A DNA stretch of 64,000 nucleotides. It comes from Timema cristinae (lineage: Eukaryota > Arthropoda > Insecta > Phasmatodea > Timematidae). This document shows positions 37,901-44,743 of this stretch, piece after piece. The stretch is taken from assembly GCA_039000515.1 (NCBI GenBank), contig JBCFYV010000012.1, forward strand, positions 89,186,284-89,250,283. Reading direction: 5' to 3'. Within the stretch, counting starts at the first letter, position 1. Every line of letters starts with the position of its first letter. A program made the translations under genes and the position numbers. Under the pieces are notes generated by a model. It saw only the letters and a list, made by a program, of their open reading frames with translations, had not been told where the DNA came from and did not search any database.

Positions 37901-39045
37901 TATTCTTCATTTTGGAATGTTATCTATGATGTGTAATATAGTGCATACATTAATACTTTTTAATGCAGGCTTCATATTTACTTGGAAAAAAGAAAATACT
38001 TTTTTTTTTAATATAATACATTTTATAGTATTTCAAAATATTTAACTGCACAAATATTTTTATCCTCTGTGTTGGTACATCATTGTAAAGAACTTGTTTT
38101 CGGCATGTTCAATCACAAGGTTTAAAATCGGGGACATTTTAAAGCTATGTTTGTTAGAACTTTTATGAAAGTGCTGTGAATAATATTTTTTTTTAAGTGG
38201 AATAAAACGATAAATATGTTTTGTGTCTGACCTCAAATAAATATAAACAATATTGGCCTAAATTACTGTGGTTAACTATCGTAATCATACATTAACATAT
38301 GTTTTCGTTACAGTTATCCAAAGTGACTGATGTCAGGTGTTGGCATAGGGATACATTAGGAACTATTTCTAGTAACCTTTTGAGCTGCCATCCAAGTAAA
38401 CTAATGTTGTGAATGTGATATAGGTTTTCATAGGTTTTCTTATCAATGGGGCTTGGATGGGTTTTTTTTTATTATAAACTTTATTTTAGAGCTGAACATT
38501 ATAGAAGCATGTTTTGATTACAAAAATGTTTTTTTTTTTAATTTTTGCATATTTGGGACATAAAATATCTATTTTGGAAAATGTTATCAAACAATAATGG
38601 CTGGTAAGTTATTTTTTTTTTTTTTTCAAATTTCTAAATAAATAATATTTTTAACAAATTATATTGAATATTTAAACAAGTTAAGATATACAATATTTAC
38701 AGACAGATTTGGTTAAGTATATTTGAAAAAGCCATTATTATATTTTTAGATAATATCTTTACTTTTCAGGGCATATCATGAAATCTTAAGGGCAAGCTTG
38801 GATGCATATTTCATATTATTTTAGGGTGTAATCATCCAAGCTCTAATTTATGACCTTCAGGAAGAAATTATGTTCCCAGTGGGAAACGAAGGATCTTACC
38901 TCGTACCACTCCGAGTGCTCATCATTGGGGCCCTGTTGCTTGTTGAGGAGCAAGTCTATGAGGATCTGCACCTCAGAGCGAGACAGCTCTGCCTTGCGCA
39001 CCAATGGCACAAGAAGAGACACATTTACACCATCCCTGTCTCCGC
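7566..39045 (-). CDS. RRBP1/KTN1: RRBP1/kinectin-like coiled-coil protein, partial, 12 exons
   Basis: Minus-strand gene assembled from exons 38900-39045, 36958-37236, 34572-34706, 32636-32822, 28446-28619, 23019-23191, 22164-22275, 16607-16702, 13663-13755, 12697-12855, 12182-12313 and 7566-7640. All borders are AG/GT and the phases agree at every junction. The product is heptad-rich and rich in Glu, Gln, Leu and Lys. Recognisable family blocks are [33 protein letters not shown] and [10 protein letters not shown], in the same order as in vertebrate RRBP1 and kinectin. Those proteins are ER-membrane proteins with an N-terminal anchor and a long rod that binds ribosomes or kinesin. About 587 codons are visible, against about 1,350-1,400 residues for the vertebrate proteins. 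The anchor, the basic repeat region and the C-terminal tail are not seen. RRBP1 and kinectin cannot be told apart from this part. Exon 4 carries a frameshift. Confidence 0.88.
7641..10933. other. Intron with faint SINE traces
   Basis: Traces of old tRNA-derived SINEs: a body fragment at about 8000-8130 (tttttcctaaatggtttta), a head-like fragment at 8430-8510 around gggattaaacctcgatttt, and a minus-strand tRNA-like head at 9958-10030 with B box ggttcgattcc and A box ttagctcagt. The tRNA-like part lacks a matching acceptor stem, so it is not a functional tRNA gene. The rest shows nothing recognisable. Confidence 0.45.
10934..11384. mobile_element. Possible pogo/Tigger-like MITE
   Basis: The left end cagtcaacctttgacaact and the reverse complement of the right end cagtcaattctcaataact form imperfect terminal inverted repeats of the pogo type. 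A TA precedes the left end; the expected TA at the right is displaced by two bases. The interior has no intact transposase. Confidence 0.42.
12182..12313 (-). CDS. RRBP1/KTN1: RRBP1/KTN1-like exon 11
   Basis: 132 nt, 44 codons, phase 0, [20 protein letters not shown] and on to [10 protein letters not shown]. The acceptor is gtcacag and the donor GAG|gttagt. The EGMLxxLQxxVExEExxW block is strongly conserved with RRBP1 and kinectin and fixes this as the C-terminal third of the protein. Confidence 0.92.
12697..12855 (-). CDS. RRBP1/KTN1: RRBP1/KTN1-like exon 10
   Basis: 159 nt, 53 codons, phase 0, from [20 protein letters not shown] to [11 protein letters not shown]. The acceptor is accggtgcag and the donor ACT|gtaagt. 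DQWLxxFE matches the vertebrate (G/T)EWLxxxE segment, and YKTIIEET followed by EGML of exon 11 matches the vertebrate YRSILAETEGML block. Confidence 0.9.
13663..13755 (-). CDS. RRBP1/KTN1: RRBP1/KTN1-like exon 9
   Basis: 93 nt, 31 codons, phase 0, [20 protein letters not shown] followed by [11 protein letters not shown]. The acceptor is ttgttctag and the donor AAA|gtaagg. The LLxxxFPEV segment corresponds to the Leu/Phe-Pro break in the vertebrate rod (ALLPEL or LFPKV) before the WL motif. Confidence 0.88.
14779..16311 (+). mobile_element. Integrase-type (KRBA2/Ginger-like) DNA transposon, decayed
   Basis: Terminal inverted repeats: the left end ccgttaaaaccta...aggtaaaactagtt matches the reverse complement of the right end ccgttaaaaccag...aggtaaaactagtt with a short internal gap. 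Inside, 15211-15447 reads [20 protein letters not shown] and [17 protein letters not shown], resembling the N-terminal part of KRAB-A domain-containing protein 2 (KRBA2)-like integrases. From 15552, in shifted frames, come integrase-core motifs: [13 protein letters not shown], then SDN with its Asp at 15739, then [10 protein letters not shown] with its Glu at 15850. That Asp and Glu share a frame and are 36 residues apart, as expected for a DDE core. Stops and frameshifts make it inactive. ACTAGTT words recur near both ends. Confidence 0.72.
16607..16702 (-). CDS. RRBP1/KTN1: RRBP1/KTN1-like exon 8 (NWKAMEAL block)
   Basis: 96 nt, 32 codons, phase 0. It begins [20 protein letters not shown] and ends KQIEKLVS. 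The acceptor is gtggtttag and the donor AGT|gtaagt. The [12 protein letters not shown] sequence is close to identical to vertebrate RRBP1 and kinectin as remembered. This exon carries most of the weight of the gene call. Confidence 0.92.
16907..17183 (-). mobile_element. tRNA-derived SINE, family A, with 13-bp target duplication
   Basis: Complete copy on the minus strand. The head carries ggtgacctggtggtctagg with an A-box-like region, and a B-box-like ggttcaatcc. The body has conserved words (cattacacattagcgtaag) and the tail is gcggtgctaataataat. It is flanked by actttaataatta at 16894-16906 and 17184-17196, a perfect 13-bp target-site duplication typical of LINE-mobilised SINEs. Confidence 0.85.
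17197..18103. other. Intron stretch, nothing recognised
   Basis: AT-rich; only a short purine-rich patch (gggaaggggcagggggaggg) at 17811-17832 stands out. Confidence 0.4.
18104..18324. repeat. Foldback (hairpin) repeat
   Basis: Arms at 18104-18159 and 18269-18324 are inverted copies of each other, with catggcttctttggtgctga in the left arm and its exact complement in the right. The spacer of about 110 bp contains a small palindrome around ttaggtatgtacctaa. It looks like a MITE or foldback element. No target duplication was identified. Confidence 0.65.
18866..19311 (-). mobile_element. SINE family A copy with long (AAT)n tail
   Basis: Minus-strand copy of the 16907 family at 19036-19311. It carries a small insertion near 19173-19190 (gttgttaatatatg) relative to the other copies. 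Its tail has expanded into an interrupted (AAT)n tract of about 170 bp at 18866-19035. Poly-Leu and poly-Ile open frames across the tract are artefacts. Confidence 0.8.
19313..20399. other. Intron stretch, nothing firm
   Basis: A pogo-like end (cagtcaactttggtttcagt) at about 20092 has no convincing partner. Otherwise AT-rich and featureless. Confidence 0.35.
20400..21590 (+). mobile_element. Penelope-like element 2, degenerate
   Basis: Broken plus-strand frames show the RT palm motif KFIDDIFII followed by a stop where Trp is usual (tga at 20544), then [48 protein letters not shown], and a GIY-YIG segment ([20 protein letters not shown]) ending with [13 protein letters not shown]. It retains the RT active-site segment that element 1 lacks. 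The two differ too much to be recent duplicates. No terminal repeats were identified. An (AAT)n tract follows at 21596-21626. Confidence 0.8.
21627..22163. other. Intron stretch before exon 7, nothing recognised
   Basis: It may include a Penelope 3' tail, since a tcttctttgaagaaggaact word at 21831 recalls such tails. No pairing partner was found. Confidence 0.35.
22164..22275 (-). CDS. RRBP1/KTN1: RRBP1/KTN1-like exon 7
   Basis: 112 nt: one base completing the split codon, then 37 codons from [19 protein letters not shown] to EVQREKNN. The acceptor is tcattgcag and the donor AAC|gtgagt. The terminal KNN joined to [13 protein letters not shown] of exon 8 reproduces the most diagnostic block of the RRBP1/kinectin rod, which supports the splice choice. 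Confidence 0.88.
23019..23191 (-). CDS. RRBP1/KTN1: RRBP1/KTN1-like exon 6
   Basis: 173 nt, 57 codons plus two bases. It starts [20 protein letters not shown] after the acceptor ctataaag and ends INHDT plus GT at the donor gtatgt. The split codon is completed by the first base of exon 7. A coiled coil gives way to an acidic, less helical stretch ([20 protein letters not shown]), probably a break or hinge in the rod. Confidence 0.83.
23503..23533. repeat. (GT)n microsatellite
   Basis: A gtgtgt tract with flanking gcacgtgtgcatgtg. It lies inside the intron between exons 5 and 6. Confidence 0.9.
23534..26209. other. Intron stretch, mostly featureless
   Basis: AT-rich. 24240-24480 contains an old SINE-like body (ctaaatgttttcctactctc). 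No coding exon was recognised. Confidence 0.4.
26210..26317. repeat. 27-bp tandem repeat, four units
   Basis: Four diverged units start gttgagactctctactcg, gttgaaatgtactcctcg, gttgagatagaatcctcg and gttgagactgactactag. The period is exactly 27, so an open frame runs through on the minus strand, but there is no support for coding. Confidence 0.75.
26424..26600. repeat. Threefold repeat resembling a retroelement primer-binding site
   Basis: Three spaced, diverged copies: tggcgctcaacttagaggtt, tggcattcaacgtggggctc and tgacacacaatgaggggcat, each followed by an AAGAAGAAAT- or AAGGAAAT-like stretch. They recall the tggcgcccaac primer-binding sites of some LTR elements. No LTR pair is visible, so this is only a resemblance. 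Confidence 0.35.
26677..26970 (-). mobile_element. Short Penelope terminal-repeat copy with 16-bp target duplication
   Basis: A 294-bp minus-strand copy of the terminal repeat and tail of Penelope-like element 1: tgaagaaagcccacctaggg and ttttaacacaaatataatta correspond to 3105-3255 and 3040-3105 in inverse orientation. It is flanked by a perfect direct repeat, aatgtaggattatatt, at 26661-26676 and 26971-26986. No coding sequence. Confidence 0.85.
27404..27665. repeat. 48- to 52-bp tandem repeat, about five units
   Basis: Units begin ggttcataat and contain gttggatgttccaggggtca. Starts lie near 27406, 27454, 27506, 27556, 27603 and 27651. Units are diverged by small substitutions and indels. 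No coding potential. Confidence 0.7.
27666..28445. other. Intron stretch with CT-rich tract
   Basis: The only structure seen is a CT-rich tract at 28118-28172 (ctctctccctctctcaaact). Nothing else was recognised. Confidence 0.5.
28446..28619 (-). CDS. RRBP1/KTN1: RRBP1/KTN1-like exon 5
   Basis: 174 nt, 58 codons, phase 0, from [19 protein letters not shown] to [12 protein letters not shown]. The acceptor is tatttcag and the donor CAG|gtactt. It is a charged coiled coil with regular leucine and glutamine heptads ([14 protein letters not shown]). GC-rich compared with its introns. Confidence 0.85.
29143..30998. repeat. Inverted repeat interrupted by the hAT insertion
   Basis: 29143-29214 (ttttgtaataaataaaatga through aacactaacacat) is the near-exact reverse complement of 30925-30998. 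Removing the hAT and one target copy leaves a compact inverted repeat. Its loop contains cttcctgaggaagatgctat and a perfect 7-bp hairpin (gatgcta/tagcatc) at 30886-30902. Confidence 0.75.
29229..30860. mobile_element. hAT-type DNA transposon, non-autonomous, with perfect 8-bp duplication
   Basis: The left end tagagttgggtcgaatcc and the reverse complement of the right end tagagatgggccactcgaat are terminal inverted repeats. Next to both ends lie arrays of tcgaatcc/tcgaatctcgaat motifs. ctaattac occurs directly at 29221-29228 and 30861-30868, a perfect 8-bp target duplication. No transposase-like frame was recognised in the 1.6-kb interior. Confidence 0.85.
31809..32541. mobile_element. hAT-type MITE, host of a second insertion
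   Basis: The left end cagcagtcggcaacctatgg and the reverse complement of the right end caggggtcggtaaccttttt are terminal inverted repeats of a common hAT MITE type. The flanks do not show a clear 8-bp duplication, so it is old. The sequence from 63936 to the window end appears to be the same family (cagaggtcagcagccttttt, then gcgggccatatggg). Confidence 0.68.
31906..32432. mobile_element. hAT-type MITE nested in another MITE
   Basis: Ends taggggtgcg and cacaccctta are inverted. Flanking 8-mers ctaattac (31898-31905) and ctagttac (32433-32440) match at 7 of 8 positions, as expected for a hAT target duplication that has aged. The 527-bp interior is non-coding. Confidence 0.68.
32636..32822 (-). 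CDS. RRBP1/KTN1: RRBP1/KTN1-like exon 4 with a one-base frameshift
   Basis: 187 nt between the acceptor gttacag and the donor GAG|gtttgt. The 5' part reads [20 protein letters not shown] in phase 0. The 3' part reads [20 protein letters not shown] and on to [10 protein letters not shown] in a frame one base displaced. Both halves are good coiled coil. The frames meet at the AAA run at 32752-32754 (plus strand), where one extra base would account for the shift; 186 nt would be exactly 62 codons, in phase with both neighbours. A sequencing or assembly error and a real disabling indel are both possible. Confidence 0.8.
32823..33287. other. Intron stretch, nothing recognised
   Basis: AT-rich intron sequence upstream of exon 4 with no visible element ends. 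Confidence 0.4.
33288..33465 (-). mobile_element. tRNA-derived SINE, family C, old copy
   Basis: Shares a long collinear similarity with 54330-54490: gaaggaagttgtgctacata, tttatcactcaagaaaaatg and gcaagcactttactccaaga. The B box is degenerate here (tatacccacgaacattgggt). Confidence 0.6.
33466..34571. other. Intron stretch with a SINE-like body
   Basis: 33890-34035 carries an old SINE-like body (ctagttaggtgtactgcagg). Nothing else was recognised. Confidence 0.4.
34572..34706 (-). CDS. RRBP1/KTN1: RRBP1/KTN1-like exon 3
   Basis: 135 nt, 45 codons, phase 0, from [19 protein letters not shown] to [10 protein letters not shown]. The acceptor is tgttctag and the donor GAG|gtatgc. The translation is a glutamine-rich coiled coil with leucines at heptad spacing. 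It has no motif diagnostic by itself. It is placed in the gene by strand, phase, coiled-coil character and its position between exons that do match the family. Confidence 0.82.
34857..34918. repeat. (GT)n/(TA)n microsatellite
   Basis: A short gtgtgtgtat run passes into about 50 bp of pure TA. Confidence 0.9.
35294..36957 (-). repeat. 42-bp minisatellite made of exon 2 splice-donor copies
   Basis: About 40 tandem units of 42 bp directly abut exon 2 on its intron side. On the minus strand a unit reads ctggtccagttagggcagctg|gtaactagcattgtgtggtcg or a variant ctggtccgacaggagcagcag|gtaactatcactgtgtgatct. Exon 2 ends ctagtccaacaggggcagcag|gtaattagcattgtgtgatct. So each unit spans the last 20 or so exon bases and the first 20 or so intron bases and carries a GTAACT donor-like site. 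The first variant is open in the exon frame. The second contains a TGA, and the unit next to the exon is of this second type. Plus-strand 14-residue repeat frames are by-products of the 42-bp period. Confidence 0.9.
36958..37236 (-). CDS. RRBP1/KTN1: RRBP1/KTN1-like exon 2, start of the coiled-coil rod
   Basis: 279 nt, 93 codons, phase 0 at both ends. It begins [20 protein letters not shown] and continues through an [16 protein letters not shown] block, both strongly resembling vertebrate RRBP1/kinectin. It ends ALVQQGQQ at the donor CAG|gtaatt, whose +5 base is T, not G. The last 20 or so bases of this exon and the first 20 or so of the intron are the seed of the 42-bp tandem array that follows directly in the intron. 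The GC content is well above that of the flanks. Confidence 0.9.
37237..38899. other. Intron 1, nothing recognised
   Basis: AT-rich with long T runs (for example 38610-38626). No element termini or exons seen. Confidence 0.45.
38900..39045 (-). CDS. RRBP1/KTN1: RRBP1/KTN1-like exon 1 of the visible set
   Basis: 146 nt: two bases completing a split codon, then 48 codons from [20 protein letters not shown] to EHSEWYE. The acceptor is ttgttccag and the donor GAG|gtaaga. This is the non-coiled segment just before the rod, and it corresponds to the vertebrate segment that precedes the DPV motif. It starts in phase 1, so at least one more coding exon must lie upstream. None was recognised between here and 64000. 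A plus-strand open frame across the same bases is a shadow. Confidence 0.82.
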
Positions 39046-39244
39046 CTGGAACAACAAGACACACATATATGTAGCATCAGAGTACCTGAGATGTTGGTTA
39101 AATTTATCCGCACATATCAAATGTGAATTACTCTCCAAAGGTTTAGGAGAGCAGGAAACTGGTCTCATTACTAGTGACACCTAACTGTGTTCTAGAAACT
39201 GTAAATTCCCGAAGCTTAAGTTGAGTGCCTAGCTATAAAGTATT

Positions 39245-41612
39245 CAGTGGTGTATTCTGAGAAAAATTAATAGGTATGCTATGCTCTAAGTGTTGCAGGG
39301 GAGATTTGAGGGCCGAGAACCCTCAACCAACGTTGTCGAAGAACGTCAAGGGATTATTTCAAGGGATATATTTGAAGATGTGTTAATATTGAACAGTGGT
39401 TCTCGAACATTATTTACCTTTAACTGTACGATATCTTAGGAAGTTTTGAGCCCCCCTCCCTCTCATATTCTCTCTTCTTTTATTTATCCATAACGATGAT
39501 CGCCCTCCACTCAAAATGTAATAAAAGTAACTCCATAGTGTCAGCCCGCATTCAGGCTATACCTACATAGTGGCTACCACTGTTTGGCGAATTAGTGCCA
39601 ACTCTTGCAGATAGAGGGTGTCATGTGGTCAGCACAACAATGACTCCGGCCACTAATCTCAGCTTTCTATAATGAAGCCACACATACTTTATTCGAGTAG
39701 CTCCTTATTTATCCACCCTAGTCTGAATCTAACCCGTTCCAGACCCACTGCTTCCCAGATAATCTGGACGCACCGGGAGTCCAAACCGAGACCTCAGGTT
39801 CTGGCTATGGACCCTATGAGCAATAGACCACATAGGCGGTCCTCAAATTGAAATGATATCTACAAGGTTAGAAATTTAAGTAAATATTAATGTCGGGGCT
39901 AAGAGTGGTATGGGCACATTTCTGAATGCATAAGAGAGACAGATTCTATTCAATTAACATAGTGTAATTAAAAGCACACATCAATACTAAAGCAAACAAT
40001 CATATTAAGAGTAAAATGAAGTGATATATCGATCAAACGTCCATCAGATCTTGGTGAGAGGGAATCAGGTGGATTTTCCAACTCACACTGCAATTAAAAC
40101 TATTTTATAAAGCCTAACTTATCTCACACAATGCTGCTTGTAAACAAACGAGTCTCCCAACTTTACCCTAGAATTTCTGCTCCAGAAGTTATTTAGATGT
40201 GTAAACTCTGACTAACATAGGGGACCTTTTGCTGTAAGTAGTGGTGCACCCATGGGGGAGAATGGCGAACGTGGTATTTGATCCCCTTTCCCCTCTTTCC
40301 CCAACACCACAAATAGTGTTAATAGAAATTTAAATAATATTAAGTATAACTAACATTGAAGATGTGTTGAATGTATATGCTACATTTTAAGACCAGGCTT
40401 CAGACTTAACCCTAATATTCAAAATGCTTATCGTTACACAAAAAATTAACAATTGAAAAAAAATAATACAAATATTAGCTTCGGTACCATTTGTATTTTT
40501 AAATTACTTTATTGCTATAAAACTACTCAAAATTATTTATAAAAGCATTTAATATTCATAAATATTCTCGACCCTCAGGGCTTAAAGAGGCTGTGCAACA
40601 CCAAACCGCTCTCTCCATCAAAATGTCATTCTTGCTAGAGCCTAGATTGAATGCCTCCCCACAAAGTAAATGGCTGGGTGTGCCACTGATTAAGAAAATT
40701 ATAAGAAAATATATTTTATTTTATCTTTTCCTTCTAAATCATCTTGAAATGGTAAACTAACACTCCTGACTTTTGGGATTCTTTGATGTATAATTATATA
40801 AAATCACAATGACTAATAAGTCATTAATGTAAAACACAAACTGAAAGAACACTATTAAAACTCCACGATCCTTTCTACTCAAGAAAAACAAGAATTACTG
40901 TCAACTACAGTTAAAATAGCCTCGTTAGCTGCCCTCCCCCCCTCCCTCCTTCCCCACTCTATTAGTACTGAAATACCTAAATTTGAAAGAATGTTAAATT
41001 GTTTGCCAAGTACATGATAATACATGTGACTAGAATACCTAAACATAAATCAATGTTTTAATTAGTGTATAATTTTAAGCGTGTTACATATACTATTATT
41101 TTACAATTAATTATATATTTATTTGATGTATTTTTACTTAAACTATACTAAATTAGCTTAATAAATAAACATTTTGATCTTGAAGCTTTTCTCAATAGTT
41201 GGCACAATGCTTAGCCTGCTACATATGAAGAGCATGATGTGGGTGTAAAAACCCTAGCTCATTGGCCAATTACTTATGGTCGAGCGGAAAGGAATGTATT
41301 ACCACCCCCTAGACATTGGGCAAGGTCATTAGAGCCTCCCTGGCTTGCCTTGCGTTTATCAAGTAGCAAGCCCTGGGTTTCATATTGTGCTAAGTAGAAC
41401 CTTTTGGAAGAAGAATTACTTAAAACACAGTATTTTGGAATATGAATCAATATTAGTTTTAAAATTAATAATTCATTACATGTATATTTATTAACAATTT
41501 AAACATTATTGTTTACACAGTTCACACAGACAGCATTGAATTAAACAAAAAACTAGTGATATAATTATGGGTATGCGGCGCAGGACTAGCATACCCAAGG
41601 AATACACCACTA
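39245..41612. mobile_element. hAT-type element with perfect 8-bp duplication
   Basis: The left end cagtggtgtattctgag and the reverse complement of the right end tagtggtgtattccttgg are inverted. Identical 8-mers aaagtatt flank it at 39237-39244 and 41613-41620. It carries another probable MITE at 40239-40688. No transposase was recognised in the interior. It starts only 200 bp from exon 1 of the gene. Confidence 0.82.
40239..40688. mobile_element. Probable hAT MITE nested in the 39245 element
   Basis: The left end tagtggtgcacccatggggg and the reverse complement of the right end cagtggcacacccagccatt are similar inverted termini. No clear target duplication is visible. Confidence 0.42.
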
Positions 41613-41620
41613 AAAGTATT

Positions 41621-42835
41621 CTGTTTGGTTAGGCTAAGTAAGTTTGTCGGACATGTGCTGAAAAGGCTTTTCTGCCCAGAAATAGTGTTAAATATTGTGG
41701 TATTTATTATTATTAATTATTTATTGATGAACTTTAATTCATATATCTTAATATTGTTTAGAAAAATTATTTTCAGATTAATGTTTACAAAAATATGTAT
41801 GCATATTGGGATTTAAGTTTGTTATTATTTGAATACTATTTAAGCAAAAAATAAGAAATAACATTAGTGGCATCTCATGGTTTAGTGAGATAAGGGTATT
41901 AATGATTATTTGAAAGCAAAGGGTAGTGGTTTAATGAGACAGTTTTCATGTGTTTGAATACTATTAGTTTCTTCAAGTAGTTAAACTTAATAAATGGCAG
42001 TTGCCACGCAATCTAAGAATTTGTAATTTAAACAGTTTTACACACTTCTTGCCCCAACAATGTATTTACATATCTACTAAACTACATTATATATCTCAAC
42101 CCCCTTAATTAAGCTTTTAATAGCTCACAGCTTACAAATTTATGTTAAATTTTTACCAGCTTGTGCAGCTATGTAAATTTCAAATTATTATTCATGTGAA
42201 AAAGTCTAAAATAGTTAAATTAATTGTTGTGATAATAACTCGACTTATCAGCTCCAGACAAAATATGTAAATGTTTTGTAATAAATCAATTTCTAAATTA
42301 TATTCATAGTGACTAGAGTTTAAATCTACAGCAGCACTAGAGTAAGTTAAGGGTAGAAAAGGAGGAAGAAGGAGTGCAGTTTGATATAAGACATGGGGCG
42401 GCTCAATGAAATATGAACTTTATAAGAGTGTGTTACTTGTAGTATCCAGCTGTTGTGAGTGACACCACATGTTACCGACATGACACACATGCGCCAACAC
42501 TTGGCAAACAGAGGCGACTTAACAAGTATTCCCACAACAGAAAGGAGTGTTTTATGAGCCTCTCAACATACAACTAGAGAAGCTGAATGAGGAGGGAGGG
42601 GAGCGGGGAGGAGCAGGATGTTTCTGCAAGATAAAAACATGGCATTTCCAAAGCTTCAACAGAGTGGTTACCCTTCAAGCAGGCAATAATAATGAAACGT
42701 AAAGCCTTTTTTTTTTAAGGTTTCTTCAGCCCCCCACCCCAATAAGGTTTAGGTTAGGCATATGTTTAAAGTAGTTTTCTCCTTATGGTTTAAAAAATTG
42801 ACACGCCCTAGTATTGGCATTTTATTCAGTAGAGC
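41621..42835. other. AT-rich stretch, nothing recognised
   Basis: No gene or element ends identified. Confidence 0.4.
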
Positions 42836-42910
42836 CAACCAGGATTCGAACCCTGATCTCCCAGTCATCAGAATGCCAGTATAGTAGAAAGCGAGAGTGA
42901 CGCCTTAAAC
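42836..42910 (-). mobile_element. tRNA-like SINE head fragment
   Basis: On the minus strand a degenerate tRNA-like sequence carries the B box gggttcgaatcctgg. There is no acceptor-stem pairing, so it is not a tRNA gene. Confidence 0.45.
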
Positions 42911-43461
42911 AGTTTTTTTATTAATGAAGGAAATTATTGAGGTATACCTAATTTTGTTATGAATGGACATATGTGATAGCTAGAGAAAGTTACTAAAGTG
43001 GCCAATTTTGATAATCACTTTAAGTTAAGAATGAATACAAGCCAGTGGGTTAACTATAAAATTGAGTGAGAATATAAGGAACTAAATTATCTGGCTCAAA
43101 TGCTCTACTTTTCCATACATTTCGACAAGCGTTAATTTGGATAGCTGTAATCGAAGCTAGGCACTATATCTGAGCTCCGTGTGAAGTCCATAACTTCAGA
43201 AAATAGTGAGCGGTGGGTCCACTAATATCAGATGACTGACCTGACACGGAGACACTCGATACTAGCGCTTCGGGGAGAAAAACAATCCAACCGTTCTGCG
43301 TGACTCGTGGATGTTTTAAGTTCACAAAAACAGAAAAACTATATTAGGTATGGCACACTGTTCACCCTGAAAGCTAACGGTAGCCGATAAAACTATGGCT
43401 CTGTCTTATATGCTGCACCATGACCATGGTGTCCCTGTTTGGGTAAGCTTGCTACCTTTAA

Positions 43462-43829
43462 TAGGGCCCCTACTCGATAAGTAAAAGTAATAATTAATAC
43501 TGGTAGTCTGACTGTTGTGTAGAGGTACAGTACTGATGGCCGGATTGACTAAAATACTGATGTGATCCGAATTTTCTTATCACATCAGTCTCGCAAGTGG
43601 TGGGAGAGACTGACAGTACGACTGACCGTGTGAGCGCGCTCGTCAGTATTTCCTTCAGTCTCAGTGCAAACATAGACTGAAGTCTGCACACGCCTTTTTA
43701 CTATCATCCATGTTGTTGAACGTTGCATGCAGGAGCTGAGACTGATCAAAATAATGATACGAAGACTGACCGTGTACGGTCTCGTAACTACTGATGACAG
43801 TCTGACAGACTGACCGTGTTAGGGCCCTA
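43462..43829. repeat. Possible foldback element with gactgac-rich ends
   Basis: The right end reads gactgaccgtgttagggccc and the left starts tagggcccctactcg. Inside, actgac/gtcagt motifs occur in both orientations (for example catcagtctcgc and gactgacagtacgactgacc). The termini agree only over agggccc, so the element type is not established. Confidence 0.4.
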
Positions 43830-43911
43830 GCTTGCGCCCCTTCAACAAACCACTAAAACTTAAGTGTTACTTGGTGTGGGTTTTGGCTTAAAGTATTTTT
43901 TATGATAAATA

Positions 43912-44095
43912 GTTTGCACTGCATCTTACTACCAGTTCCGTTTATTTACAGGTATGAAGGTAAAATTTAGAATAAATATGCCCACATTTGTGTGGAGAAT
44001 GAGCGGGGAAACACTTTGGATAAAATCACCTTCACTAATTACGGCCGGGATTCGAACGCTGCTCCCCCTCCCCTTCCCCCTTCAGTCATACCACC
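43912..44095 (-). mobile_element. tRNA-derived SINE, family B, old copy
   Basis: The tail-side words catcttactaccagttccg and a B-box-like gggattcgaacgctg match other family B copies at 47084-47200, 54998-55228 and 62436-62672. Confidence 0.55.
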
Positions 44096-44159
44096 ATCAT
44101 TGGCAATAAAAAAACAACTAAATATATGGCCATAAAGAAAGCGATTTTGAGCGCTTAGC

Positions 44160-44345
44160 AGCATCGAGCGTAAAGTACCGGCTACACGGTCCGCACCGCA
44201 TTTTCCCGGTGGAATGCTATCCATATTTTTTAACGCAAATGGCTACACGAGTCCGCACCGCACCGGCGTGGACAAATCGTCGAGAGAGCATAGCTCCGCA
44301 CTTGTGCGGTGCTGCGGACCATGTAGATACCTACCGCCGGAAATA
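44160..44345. repeat. GC-rich block with repeated ggctacac-gtccgcaccgca
   Basis: ggctacacggtccgcaccgc at 44178 and ggctacacgagtccgcaccg at 44240 are direct repeats, and tgcggtgctgcggaccatgt at about 44306 is an inverted partner. It has the layout of a small foldback element in an AT-rich setting. No family was recognised. Confidence 0.5.
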
Positions 44346-44743
44346 AATGTTCGGGAGTTTCCGAAACGTTTTAATGCTAACCCCAAAGCACTGTAGGAAT
44401 GGGCGAAACAGTGATTTTACGATATCTGTTATCACAGTGACCTTGATTTTAAAAGACGGTGATTCATACGAACCATCTGCAGCAGAAATTAACACAACTT
44501 CACCCGTCTTGATAGTTCTAACCCAAATGAGGGCGCAATGCTGCGTATGATCATATACCAACATGTAAAATTAAACTACGGTGTATTTTAAAACTATTTC
44601 TAAAATACTTGAACAAGTTGCAGTCATTTAAGTGAATGGCAATTTATGGGAAATTGTTGGGGTCATCCAGCTATGCAGCCGGCCCCTTTACCCAATAAGC
44701 CACGTGTCCCGAGTTAAAGCCATTACCTGTCATTTCTCTAATC

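Noticed and set aside
38850..39184. Plus-strand open frames over exon 1
   Set aside because: The minus-strand frame has matching splice sites, phase and family resemblance.
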